A stretch of 8,195 nucleotides of DNA from Scatosoma sp045632265 (GTDB taxonomy: Bacteria; Bacillota; Clostridia; Christensenellales; Borkfalkiaceae): the NCBI GenBank assembly GCA_045632265.1, contig JAZQWG010000005.1:1-8195 (forward strand). The letters run 5' to 3'. Below are positions 1 to 5,107 of this stretch, in pieces. Position numbers and translations under genes: made by a program. The notes under the pieces were generated by a model. It was not told the DNA's origin. It searched no databases and was given only the letters and a program-made list of their open reading frames with translations. How positions within the stretch are numbered: the stretch's first letter is position 1; the number at the start of each line of letters is the position of its first letter.

Positions 1-189
1 TTTATTTCCCTTGCGCAAAAATGGGGCTTGAGGGCCGAACAGCTTGGCATGAAAGCGGGCTTGCTCGTGGGTGCGCTGTTCCCCTTGTGCGCGATTGTGG
101 CGTTTGCGTTAATTCGTCGTATGCGCTTAAAAAAGAGCGAGTGGACGGCGCAAAACAATTTGAAAACGTTGGAGGTAAATGATGATTAA
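1..189 (+). CDS. C-terminal end of a membrane protein, possibly an MFS-type transporter (5' end outside window)
   Basis: The reading frame is open from the first base and stops at 187-189, giving the last 62 residues of a larger protein. Residues 20-38 form one hydrophobic helix (GLLVGALFPLCAIVAFALI), followed directly by a basic stretch (RRMRLKK) and a polar tail. That is the usual end of a polytopic transporter with a cytoplasmic C-terminus. A major-facilitator-type or sugar-cation symporter end would fit, but no family signature is visible in so short a piece, so the function is a guess. The stop overlaps the start of the next gene by 8 bases, which suggests co-transcription and translational coupling with the SGNH hydrolase. 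Confidence 0.6.
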   Translation, partial: FISLAQKWGLRAEQLGMKAGLLVGALFPLCAIVAFALIRRMRLKKSEWTAQNNLKTLEVNDD

Positions 190-736
190 AGTGGGTTTGC
201 TCGGCGATTCTATTCGCCTTTGGGGGTATGGAGCGAAGGTGGAAAACTACCTTGGCGAGGGCTACGAAATTTTTCAACCGGAAGATAATTGCCGCTTCGC
301 CAAATACATGCTCCGCTTGTTGTTCGATTTGAAAGCGGAACTTGAAACGTGCGACGTAATCCATTTCAACTGTGGGCACTGGGACGTTTGCGAACTTTTT
401 GACGACGGAATGTTCTCGGCGGTGGAAGAATACGAAAGGGATATGCTCCGTATCGCTCGCATTTTGAAAAGCTATACGGATAAAGTTATTTTTGCAACCA
501 CTACGCCCGTGAGAGAGGGTTATACGTATAATAAAAACGAAAATATCCGTTTGCTTAACGAAAGTATCGTGCCTAAATTGCAAGCGATGGGGGTTGTGAT
601 CAACGACTTAAACGCGCTCGTTTGCACGGACGTTGATAAATATATCAGCGGGGAAGATTTGTTGCATTTGACGGAAGAGGGCGCTGATGTTTGCGCAAAA
701 CAAGTGGCGAAGAAGATTCAAGAACTTTGTCAATAA
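182..736 (+). CDS. SGNH/GDSL-family hydrolase (probable esterase/acyl hydrolase)
   Basis: This encodes 184 residues and is probably cytoplasmic, as no signal peptide is seen. The N-terminal block is VGLLGDSIRL, with the nucleophile Ser10 in GDS. A central block HFNCGHWD (residues 61-68) supplies the oxyanion-hole Asn63, and the C-terminal DLLH (159-162) supplies the Asp/His pair of the catalytic triad. The N-x-G-x-W-D form of the central block, instead of GxND, matches small SGNH hydrolases I recall from gut Clostridia, so it is a family trait and not a defect. The substrate is unknown; ester hydrolysis is inferred from the family. Two ATGs are adjacent (179 and 182). GGAGG at 171-175 gives 6 nt spacing to 182 and only 3 nt to 179, so 182 is chosen. 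It overlaps the end of the upstream membrane protein by 8 bases, suggesting an operon in which a transporter and hydrolase may act on one compound (inference). Confidence 0.85.
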   Translation: MIKVGLLGDSIRLWGYGAKVENYLGEGYEIFQPEDNCRFAKYMLRLLFDLKAELETCDVIHFNCGHWDVCELFDDGMFSAVEEYERDMLRIARILKSYTDKVIFATTTPVREGYTYNKNENIRLLNESIVPKLQAMGVVINDLNALVCTDVDKYISGEDLLHLTEEGADVCAKQVAKKIQELCQ

Positions 737-737
737 T

Positions 738-761
738 AAAAGGGGATTTATGCCCTTTTTT
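738..761 (+). terminator. Rho-independent terminator after the SGNH hydrolase
   Basis: A 7-bp stem AAAAGGG / CCCTTTT (738-744 with 753-759) encloses an 8-nt loop and runs into a T tract ending at 761. It begins one base after the stop codon. The stem is short and partly A-T, so it is probably a moderate terminator. Confidence 0.65.
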
Positions 762-785
762 CAAAAAGAAATTTTGCCTATTCGT

Positions 786-815
786 TTGACAGAATGGGTG
801 GATATATGATATAAT
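786..815 (+). promoter_or_regulatory. Sigma-A promoter of glyA
   Basis: A perfect -35 TTGACA (786-791) and a perfect -10 TATAAT (810-815) are separated by 18 nt, with an extended TATG just upstream of the -10 (805-808). Transcription should start near 822, giving a leader of about 28 nt. That is too short for a riboswitch or T-box, so no leader-based control of glyA is visible. Confidence 0.9.
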
Positions 816-849
816 CAAAATACAATAAAAACTTTAAGAGGAAATTACT

Positions 850-2100
850 ATGATTGATATGTCCTTGATTCAAAAAGCTGATCCCGAAGTATATGCAGCA
901 ATGAACGACGAACTTTGCCGTCAACGCGATAATATCGAATTGATTGCAAGTGAAAATATGGTTTCGCCCGCAGTTATGGCGGCGATGGGTTCCCACCTTA
1001 CCAACAAATATGCGGAAGGTTTGCCCGGCAAGCGTTATTACGGTGGTTGTCAATACGTTGACGTCGTAGAAAATCTTGCAAGAGATAGATTGAAAGAATT
1101 GTTTGGTTGCGATCATTGCAACGTGCAACCGCACAGCGGCGCGCAAGCAAACTTGGCTGTTTATTTTGCTATGTTGAAACCCGGTGATACGGTTATGGGT
1201 ATGAACCTTTCCCACGGTGGTCACTTGACACACGGCTCGCCCGTAAATATGTCGGGTAGCTATTTCAACTTCGTTGCATACGGCGTATCCCCCGAAACGG
1301 AAACGATCGATTATGACGAAATGGAAAGAATTGCTTTGGAATGCCAACCCAAGATGATCGTATCGGGTGCAAGTGCATATCCCCGCGTACTTGACTTTGC
1401 GCGCATTAGAGAAATTTGCGACAAAGTTGGCGCATACATGATGGTTGACATCGCGCACATTGCAGGCTTGGTTGTTGCAGGTCAACACCCCTCGCCCGTG
1501 CCTTATGCTGATTTCGTTACGACGACGACGCACAAAACCCTTCGTGGACCTCGTGGCGGCGTTATCATGTGCAAAGAAGCGTATGCAAAACAAATCGACA
1601 AATCGGTATTCCCTGGCAACCAAGGCGGCCCTTTGATGCACGTTATCGCGGCAAAAGCAGTTGCTTTCAAAGAAGCTTTGTCGGAAGAATTTAAGGCATA
1701 TCAAGCACAAATCGTTAAAAACGCAGCGGCTATGGCGGACGAATTCCAAAAGAACGGTATTCGTTTGGTGTCGGGTGGCACGGATAACCACTTGATGCTT
1801 TTGGATCTTCGTGAAACGGGCATTACGGGTAAAGAACTTGAAAAGATGCTTGACGAAGTGCACATCACGGCAAACAAAAACACCATTCCTTTTGAAACGA
1901 CGTCCCCGTTCGTGACGAGTGGCGTTCGTATCGGTACGCCTGCTGTGACGTCCCGTGGCTTCAAGGAAGAAGAATGCCGCAAGGTAGCACAACTCGTTAC
2001 ACGCGTTATCAAGGAAAAGGAAGCATGCTTTGCTGACGTTATGGCGGAAGTAAAAGCACTTTGCGAAAAATTCCCCGTTTACGCAAACGATATTCAATAA
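850..2100 (+). CDS. glyA: Serine hydroxymethyltransferase
   Basis: This PLP enzyme interconverts serine plus tetrahydrofolate with glycine plus 5,10-methylenetetrahydrofolate, and is the main cytoplasmic source of one-carbon units. It has 416 residues, the usual bacterial length. Visible signatures are IELIASENMVSP (29-40) with Glu35, the motif EGLPGKRYYGGC (56-67), PLP-ring Asp200 in VDIAHIAG, the Schiff-base Lys229 in TTTTHKTLRGPRGG (224-237), and the carboxylate-binding Arg360 in SGVRIGTPA. ATG 850 has AGAGGA (837-842) 7 nt upstream. An in-frame ATG at 859 is possible but poorly spaced. The gene sits alone between its own promoter and a strong terminator. Codon use is that of a highly expressed gene and avoids TTA, CTA and TCA, which opens a full-length shadow frame on the other strand. 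Confidence 0.98.
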   Translation: MIDMSLIQKADPEVYAAMNDELCRQRDNIELIASENMVSPAVMAAMGSHLTNKYAEGLPGKRYYGGCQYVDVVENLARDRLKELFGCDHCNVQPHSGAQANLAVYFAMLKPGDTVMGMNLSHGGHLTHGSPVNMSGSYFNFVAYGVSPETETIDYDEMERIALECQPKMIVSGASAYPRVLDFARIREICDKVGAYMMVDIAHIAGLVVAGQHPSPVPYADFVTTTTHKTLRGPRGGVIMCKEAYAKQIDKSVFPGNQGGPLMHVIAAKAVAFKEALSEEFKAYQAQIVKNAAAMADEFQKNGIRLVSGGTDNHLMLLDLRETGITGKELEKMLDEVHITANKNTIPFETTSPFVTSGVRIGTPAVTSRGFKEEECRKVAQLVTRVIKEKEACFADVMAEVKALCEKFPVYANDIQ

Positions 2101-2113
2101 TTGAAAACCATTT

Positions 2114-2146
2114 TCCGCGGTTGCTTTGCAATCGCGGATTTTTTTT
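2114..2146 (+). terminator. Strong Rho-independent terminator of glyA
   Basis: The stem CCGCGGTTGC / GCAATCGCGG (2115-2124 with 2128-2137) contains one G-T wobble and closes on a TTT loop. An extra T-A pair lies at its base, and eight Ts follow (2139-2146). It starts 14 nt after the glyA stop. Confidence 0.93.
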
Positions 2147-2178
2147 GTGGAAAATGTCAAAGAAATAGAGAAAGGGTA

Positions 2179-2206
2179 TTGCAAAAAATTGAAAATTTGC
2201 TATAAT
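2179..2206 (+). promoter_or_regulatory. Sigma-A promoter of the hydrolase-PPTase-flavoprotein operon
   Basis: The -35 TTGCAA (2179-2184) is followed after 16 nt by TATAAT (2201-2206), which is preceded by TGC and so forms an extended -10. The start is expected near 2213, giving a leader of about 36 nt. It lies downstream of the glyA terminator, so the operon is transcribed independently. Confidence 0.85.
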
Positions 2207-2248
2207 GTTTTTGTACGAAAAAACCGCTTTGGCAAAAAGGAGCCGTTT

Positions 2249-2911
2249 ATGGAAATTTTGCGTTTTGAGAAATTAGACTACGTTCAAAGATTGCCCGTAG
2301 ATTTTAAGGCTACGGAAAAATACCCGCTCGTCATCTACTTGCACGGCGCGGGTGGCAGGGGAAGAGATACCAACCTTATCTACACCCACCCTTTCTTTAG
2401 TGATACGGCAAACTCTTTGTCGGGGGCGGTATGTCTTGCGCCGCAATGCTATGCAGACAGCTGGTTTAATATTTTTGAGCAGTTGCAAGCGTTTATCGAG
2501 TATGCGGCAAAGCTTCCTTATATAGACAACACGCGCGTGTATCTCACGGGCGCGAGTATGGGCGGGTACGCAACGTGGCAAATGGCGATGTCCCGTCCCG
2601 AACTTTTTGCGGCTATCGTGCCCATTTGCGGGGGCGGTATGTACTGGAACGGCGATCGATTAAAGGATATGGGCGTATGGGCTTTCCACGGCGAAAACGA
2701 CCCCGTAGTGTACGTGGAAGAAAGCAAGAAAATGGTGCAATGGATAAACAACGCAGGCGGCAAGGCAAAACTCACCGTGTATGCTGGGGTGGAACATAAC
2801 GCATGGACACCCACCTTTTGCGATGGCGAAGTGTGGAAATGGCTGCTTGCGCAACGCTTGCATTACGAAGAAGGGGTTTCTTCGTTTGATAACGTAAAGG
2901 AATTTGGTTGA
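2249..2911 (+). CDS. Alpha/beta hydrolase (phospholipase/carboxylesterase or dienelactone-hydrolase-like)
   Basis: This encodes 220 residues, cytoplasmic with no signal peptide. The fold is clear: strand PLVIYLHGAGGRG (26-38) carries the HG oxyanion motif, and the nucleophile elbow is GASMGG with Ser103. The acid is Asp151 in FHGENDPVV, and the base is His183 in AGVEHNAW. All triad members are present with normal spacing for the PF02230/peptidase S9-like esterases. The substrate is unknown; a carboxylic or acyl ester is the most likely target. The start at 2249 is set by AAGGAG (2237-2242) with 6 nt spacing. The frame is open further upstream, but that stretch contains the promoter and the glyA terminator. 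It is the first gene of an operon with a phosphopantetheinyl transferase, so an acyl-thioester or acyl-ester link is conceivable but unproven. Confidence 0.88.
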   Translation: MEILRFEKLDYVQRLPVDFKATEKYPLVIYLHGAGGRGRDTNLIYTHPFFSDTANSLSGAVCLAPQCYADSWFNIFEQLQAFIEYAAKLPYIDNTRVYLTGASMGGYATWQMAMSRPELFAAIVPICGGGMYWNGDRLKDMGVWAFHGENDPVVYVEESKKMVQWINNAGGKAKLTVYAGVEHNAWTPTFCDGEVWKWLLAQRLHYEEGVSSFDNVKEFG

Positions 2912-2913
2912 TA

Positions 2914-3516
2914 ATGCACACGGATAAAACGATTTATGCGTACGTGGGAAGTATCCCAAAAAACGTACAAATAACGCCGTTTGCGTGCGAAAAACGAAAC
3001 GAAGAAATCGAAATTTGCGCAAGCGAAAAGCGGAAAATAGAGCGTTTTTGCGTGTGGAAATTGCTTGAATACGCCTTGAAAGAACGCTTGGGGGAAAGCG
3101 TGGATTTGCGTGCTTTTGAAAGGCTTTCAAGCGGAAAATGGACGAGAAAAGACGTCTATTTTTCCCTTTCCCACTCGGGGGAAATGGTGGCGGTTGCCTT
3201 GGCGTTTGACGAAGTGGGGATTGACGTGGAAAGTGGCAAAGACAAACTTTTGCGCTTAAATGAAAAACTGCTAAACGGGCAAGAAAAGGCTGTTTTTTGC
3301 GCTTTGGGCGACGAGGCGAAGACAAACTATTTAGTGGAAAAATGGACGCAAAAAGAGGCGATTTTTAAGGCGTTTGGAAGTGGCGTGTTCGTGCCGAAAG
3401 ATATTGACACGGAAAGCATGCAAACGCATACGAAATGGGAAAACGACTACTGTATTTCGCTTGCTAAAAGGGAAGCGGATAGGGTAGTTTGGCAAAAGGT
3501 GGAAAGGTATTTATGA
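2914..3516 (+). CDS. 4'-phosphopantetheinyl transferase, Sfp type
   Basis: It transfers the phosphopantetheine arm of coenzyme A to a serine of a carrier protein, making holo-ACP or activating NRPS/PKS carriers. The 200 residues carry all the family motifs: FSLSHSG (83-89), VGIDVE (101-106) with Mg-binding Asp104 and Glu106, and KWTQKEAIFKAFGSG (143-157) with Trp144, Lys147, Glu148 and Lys152. It is near the usual 200-240 residues of Sfp-like enzymes. No carrier protein or synthase is present in the window, so the partner is most likely the fatty-acid ACP or a remote cluster. The start is uncertain: ATG 2914 is 12 nt from AAAGGA (2896-2901), while TTG 2908 has ideal 6 nt spacing, overlaps the upstream TGA and would add two residues. 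The stop overlaps the next gene as ATGA. Confidence 0.93.
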   Translation: MHTDKTIYAYVGSIPKNVQITPFACEKRNEEIEICASEKRKIERFCVWKLLEYALKERLGESVDLRAFERLSSGKWTRKDVYFSLSHSGEMVAVALAFDEVGIDVESGKDKLLRLNEKLLNGQEKAVFCALGDEAKTNYLVEKWTQKEAIFKAFGSGVFVPKDIDTESMQTHTKWENDYCISLAKREADRVVWQKVERYL

Positions 3517-4370
3517 TGCGATACGACGTGGCGATTATCGGCGACGGGGCGGCGGGTGTTTCCGCGGCAATTACGCTGAAATCGCTTAACAAAAATTTTA
3601 TATGGTTTGGGAAGAAATCCTTTTCGGAAAAGACGAGAAAAGCCGAACTTATCCGCAACTATCCCGCACTTCCGTCGGTGACGGGGGAAGGGCTTGCAAG
3701 GGCGTTTTTGTCGCACGTGGAAGAGATGGGGATTGAGATGTGCGAAAAGGTGGTGACGGGCGTGTATATGCTCGGCACACACTATGCTATCGCTTGCGAT
3801 AAAGAGCTGTTTGAAGCGCAAACGGTGATTCTTGCAACGGGCGTAGAAACGGTGAAGCCGATTAAAGGCGAGCTTGAATTTTTAGGACGTGGGGTGAGTT
3901 ATTGCGCTACGTGTGACGGCTTTTTGTATAAAGATAAGACGATTGCGGTGGTTTGTTCGTCTAAAGAATACTTGCACGAAGTAGAATATTTGGCGCAAAT
4001 TGCGGGCAAAACGTACTTTGTGCCCATGTATAAAACGGACGGAAACGGGGTGGAAAACACCGAACTTTTGCGTGGCATACCCACCGAAATTACGGGCGAG
4101 AAAAAGGCAAACGGTTTGTCCTTCAAGGACAAAACCGTGCCCGTTGACGGGGTATTTTTCTTAAAGAGCGCCATTTCGCCGTCCGCTTTGGTGCCTGGGC
4201 TCGCAATGGAAAATGGGCACGTCAAGGTGGATAGAGATTGTAAAACCAACCTTGTCGGCTGTTTTGCGGCGGGCGATTGCACGGGCAGACCCTATCAATA
4301 CGTAAAGGCGGCGGGGGAAGGCAACGTAGCGGCGCACTCGGCGGTGGCGTATTTAGCAAAAAACAAGTAG
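3513..4370 (+). CDS. Thioredoxin-reductase-like FAD oxidoreductase with a degenerate NAD(P)H site
   Basis: This encodes 285 residues, shorter than the usual ~310 of thioredoxin reductase. The FAD domain is intact: GDGAAG (10-15), ATG (108-110) and the C-terminal FAAGDCTGRPYQYVKAAGEG (251-270). The redox-active disulfide is the classical CATCDG with Cys131 and Cys134. The pyridine-nucleotide domain should carry GxGxxA/G and a basic HRR-type motif. In the matching places it reads VVCSSKEYLHEVEYL (146-160) and TYFVPMYK (167-174), so both are lost. That pattern resembles the NADPH-independent, ferredoxin-linked flavin thioredoxin reductases described in Clostridium, which makes ferredoxin a plausible donor (inference). 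ATG 3513 overlaps the PPTase stop (ATGA) and has GGAAAGG at 3501-3507; ATG 3516 is an alternative. Codon use is richer in GCG, GTG and GGG than in glyA or the permease, suggesting modest expression. Confidence 0.85.
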   Translation: MMRYDVAIIGDGAAGVSAAITLKSLNKNFIWFGKKSFSEKTRKAELIRNYPALPSVTGEGLARAFLSHVEEMGIEMCEKVVTGVYMLGTHYAIACDKELFEAQTVILATGVETVKPIKGELEFLGRGVSYCATCDGFLYKDKTIAVVCSSKEYLHEVEYLAQIAGKTYFVPMYKTDGNGVENTELLRGIPTEITGEKKANGLSFKDKTVPVDGVFFLKSAISPSALVPGLAMENGHVKVDRDCKTNLVGCFAAGDCTGRPYQYVKAAGEGNVAAHSAVAYLAKNK

Positions 4371-4379
4371 GTATGTACG

Positions 4380-4422
4380 GGTTGAAAGGAAAAATGAAAA
4401 AAGTGGAAACTCAACCGTTTTT
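4380..4422 (+). terminator. Possible weak terminator after the flavoprotein operon
   Basis: GGTTGA (4380-4385) can pair with TCAACC (4411-4416) around a long A-rich loop of 25 nt, followed by GTTTTT (4417-4422). The stem is only 6 bp and the loop is long, so termination here would be weak. It is the only candidate before the next promoter. Confidence 0.3.
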
Positions 4423-4437
4423 CACCCGCAAAAAGAA

Positions 4438-4466
4438 TTGACAAGAAAAAATATATTTGCTATAAT
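4438..4466 (+). promoter_or_regulatory. Perfect consensus sigma-A promoter of the tRNA-Pro locus
   Basis: TTGACA (4438-4443), exactly 17 nt, then TATAAT (4461-4466), with TGC giving an extended -10 and an A/T-rich spacer. This is as strong as a stable-RNA promoter gets by sequence. The start should be near 4473, inside the base of a hairpin at 4471-4492. Confidence 0.92.
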
Positions 4467-4470
4467 GTAT

Positions 4471-4492
4471 GCGTTTCTCGAAAGGGAAGCGC
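4471..4492 (+). other. 5' leader hairpin with GAAA tetraloop
   Basis: GCGTTTCTC (4471-4479) pairs along its full 9 nt with GGGAAGCGC (4484-4492), counting two G-T wobbles, around a GAAA loop of the GNRA type. It lies at or just after the predicted transcription start and ends 4 nt before the first tRNA-like unit. It may protect the 5' end of the precursor or guide processing (inference). Confidence 0.6.
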
Positions 4493-4496
4493 AAAT

Positions 4497-4592
4497 CGAG
4501 GCGTAGCGCAGTTGGTAGCGAGTAAGTCGTGGGTTCGCGCGAGGGCGTAGTCCGAAGCTTTGCCGATAGGCAATATGCCGTCGCCTCGACCA
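4497..4592 (+). pseudogene. Broken tRNA-Pro-like unit: anticodon arm lost, insert in the T-loop
   Basis: The first 24 nt (4497-4520) are identical to the first 24 nt of the intact tRNA-Pro at 4614. Six bases (AGTAAG) then replace the 22 nt that hold the anticodon arm. GTCGTGGGTTCG (4526-4537) matches the 5' half of the T-arm. A 42-nt insert (4538-4579) follows, and GTCGCCTCGACCA (4580-4592) matches the tRNA 3' end including CCA. The 7-bp acceptor stem and terminal CCA are intact and a partial T-stem is still possible, but no anticodon exists, so it cannot decode. The insert contains the hairpin TTGCC-GATA-GGCAA (4560-4573). It is transcribed first from the strong promoter. It may be dead, or it may be a tRNA-like RNA with another role. 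Confidence 0.75.
4528..4579 (+). repeat. Dispersed repeat, copy 1 (inside the tRNA-like unit)
   Basis: This shares with copy 2 a 16-nt left block, CGTGGGTTCGCGCGAG (4528-4543), and a 27-nt right block (4553-4579) that differs at two positions and contains a short hairpin. Nine bases lie between the blocks here, against 46 in copy 2. The left block begins with tRNA T-arm sequence, so the repeat boundary falls within the T-loop. Confidence 0.7.
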
Positions 4593-4613
4593 AAAAATAC
4601 AATAGCAAAATAT

Positions 4614-4689
4614 CGAGGCGTAGCGCAGTTGGTAGCGCGTTGCGTTCGGGACGCAAAGGTCGTGGGTTCGAATCCCGTCGCCTCGACCA
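4614..4689 (+). tRNA. tRNA-Pro (anticodon CGG)
   Basis: This is a complete 76-nt cloverleaf with encoded CCA. The acceptor is CGAGGCG / CGCCTCG with the C1-G72 pair and A73 typical of bacterial tRNA-Pro. The D-stem is GCGC / GCGC, and the anticodon stem is TTGCG / CGCAA with loop TTCGGGA (anticodon CGG at 4647-4649, reading CCG). The variable loop has 5 nt. The T-stem GTGGG / CCCGT includes two wobbles, and the T-loop is TTCGAAT. No promoter of its own is seen; the gene lies 21 nt after the broken tRNA-like unit and must be read from the promoter at 4438-4466. It is followed directly by a terminator. Confidence 0.97.
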
Positions 4690-4725
4690 AAAAAGCCATC
4701 ACCCAAAGCGGGGGGTGGCTTTTTT
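4690..4725 (+). terminator. Rho-independent terminator of tRNA-Pro
   Basis: AAAAAGCCA and TGGCTTTTT form the outer stem. TCACCC pairs inside with GGGGGG apart from one A-G mismatch and a T-G wobble. The stem ends in a T run (4720-4725) and starts directly after the tRNA CCA. Confidence 0.92.
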
Positions 4726-4757
4726 GATTGCGATGAGTAAAAAGAACGCACGTGTTA

Positions 4758-4859
4758 GCGTGGGTTCGCGCGAGTGAGCGAAGATGATAAAGCGTGGTAA
4801 AGCGAATTGCTTGTCGCGAGCGAAGCTTTGCCAATAGGCAAAATGCCAAGCCTCGACCA
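4758..4859 (+). repeat. Repeat copy 2 fused to a tRNA-Pro 3' tail
   Basis: It starts with the T-arm-like block CGTGGGTTCGCGCGAG (4759-4774). A 46-nt middle follows, containing a second GCGAGCGAAG-type motif. The 27-nt hairpin block comes next (4821-4847, TTTGCC-AATA-GGCAAA), then GCCTCGACCA (4850-4859), which matches the last 10 nt of tRNA-Pro. The tRNA 5' half is absent. The terminator after it begins with the same bases as the terminator after tRNA-Pro, so the duplication includes the tRNA tail plus half a terminator. No promoter is seen between 4726 and 4758. Confidence 0.7.
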
Positions 4860-4893
4860 AAAAGCCATCACCTTCACGGTGGTGGCTTTTTTT
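4859..4893 (+). terminator. Second terminator, near copy of the tRNA-Pro terminator
   Basis: GCCATCACC (4864-4872) pairs with GGTGGTGGC (4878-4886), with one T-G wobble, around TTCAC. The stem is flanked by AAAAA and TTTTTTT (4887-4893). The 5' arm is the same as in the terminator at 4690, but the 3' arm and loop differ. Confidence 0.92.
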
Positions 4894-5006
4894 GCTCTCG
4901 GCGACGGGGTGATACGTCGTCGCATCTACAACTTTTACGACAATGACGAAAATTATAATAAAATTATAACAGAATAAAATTTTTACGAGAAAAATTAAAA
5001 AGGGTA
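4894..5006. other. AT-rich spacer upstream of the uracil permease promoter; no gene seen
   Basis: There is no credible coding frame or RNA gene here. GCGACG (4901-4906) could pair with CGTCGC near 4917-4922, without a T run. From about 4950 the sequence is very rich in A and T, with repeated AATTATAA-like words, and could serve as an UP-type element for the promoter that follows. Confidence 0.4.
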
Positions 5007-5035
5007 TTGTTTTTCCGTTTGGTATGTGTTATAAT
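5007..5035 (+). promoter_or_regulatory. Sigma-A promoter of the uracil salvage operon
   Basis: TTGTTT (5007-5012), 17 nt, then TATAAT (5030-5035) with an extended TGTG motif before the -10. The -35 matches consensus only in TTG, so the extended -10 probably carries much of the strength. The start is expected near 5042, leaving a leader of about 66 nt. Confidence 0.85.
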
Positions 5036-5049
5036 ACAAAAGATAAGTA

Positions 5050-5069
5050 CGCAACGGCAATTTGTTGCG
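5050..5069 (+). promoter_or_regulatory. Small leader hairpin before the uracil permease
   Basis: CGCAAC (5050-5055) pairs with GTTGCG (5064-5069) around an 8-nt loop. No T run follows, so it is not a terminator, and it does not match a PyrR-binding loop or a purine riboswitch. It may simply stabilise the mRNA 5' end. Confidence 0.4.
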
Positions 5070-5107
5070 GCTAAATTTAATATTTTACAAAAGGAGAGTT
5101 TTTTCTA

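Noticed and set aside
822..849. Riboswitch or T-box in the glyA leader
   Set aside because: The predicted leader is only about 28 nt, too short for any known element.
778..2184. 468-codon open frame on the minus strand across glyA
   Set aside because: It is a shadow of glyA, caused by the rarity of TTA, CTA and TCA codons in a highly expressed gene. It covers the glyA promoter and terminator, and its translation is Cys/His/Arg-rich and resembles no family.
2126..2248. N-terminal extension of the alpha/beta hydrolase
   Set aside because: The extension would start inside the glyA terminator and contain the operon's own promoter. ATG 2249 has a well-placed AAGGAG.
4529..4777. 82-codon + strand frame across the tRNA locus
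   Set aside because: It reads straight through the intact tRNA, its terminator and the repeats, with no ribosome binding site and no protein-like composition.
4422..4849. Minus-strand frames with peptides such as GDGIRTHDLCV
   Set aside because: These are the well-known spurious proteins read from the complement of tRNA genes. Here they come from tRNA-Pro and its degenerate copies.
4497..4859. CRISPR-like repeat array
   Set aside because: The repeated units are tRNA halves with unequal spacing and no unique spacers of constant length, and no cas genes are present.
4894..4925. Imperfect hairpin GCGACG / CGTCGC as a third terminator
   Set aside because: It has no T run and an 11-nt loop, and lies directly after a strong terminator, so there is no support for function.
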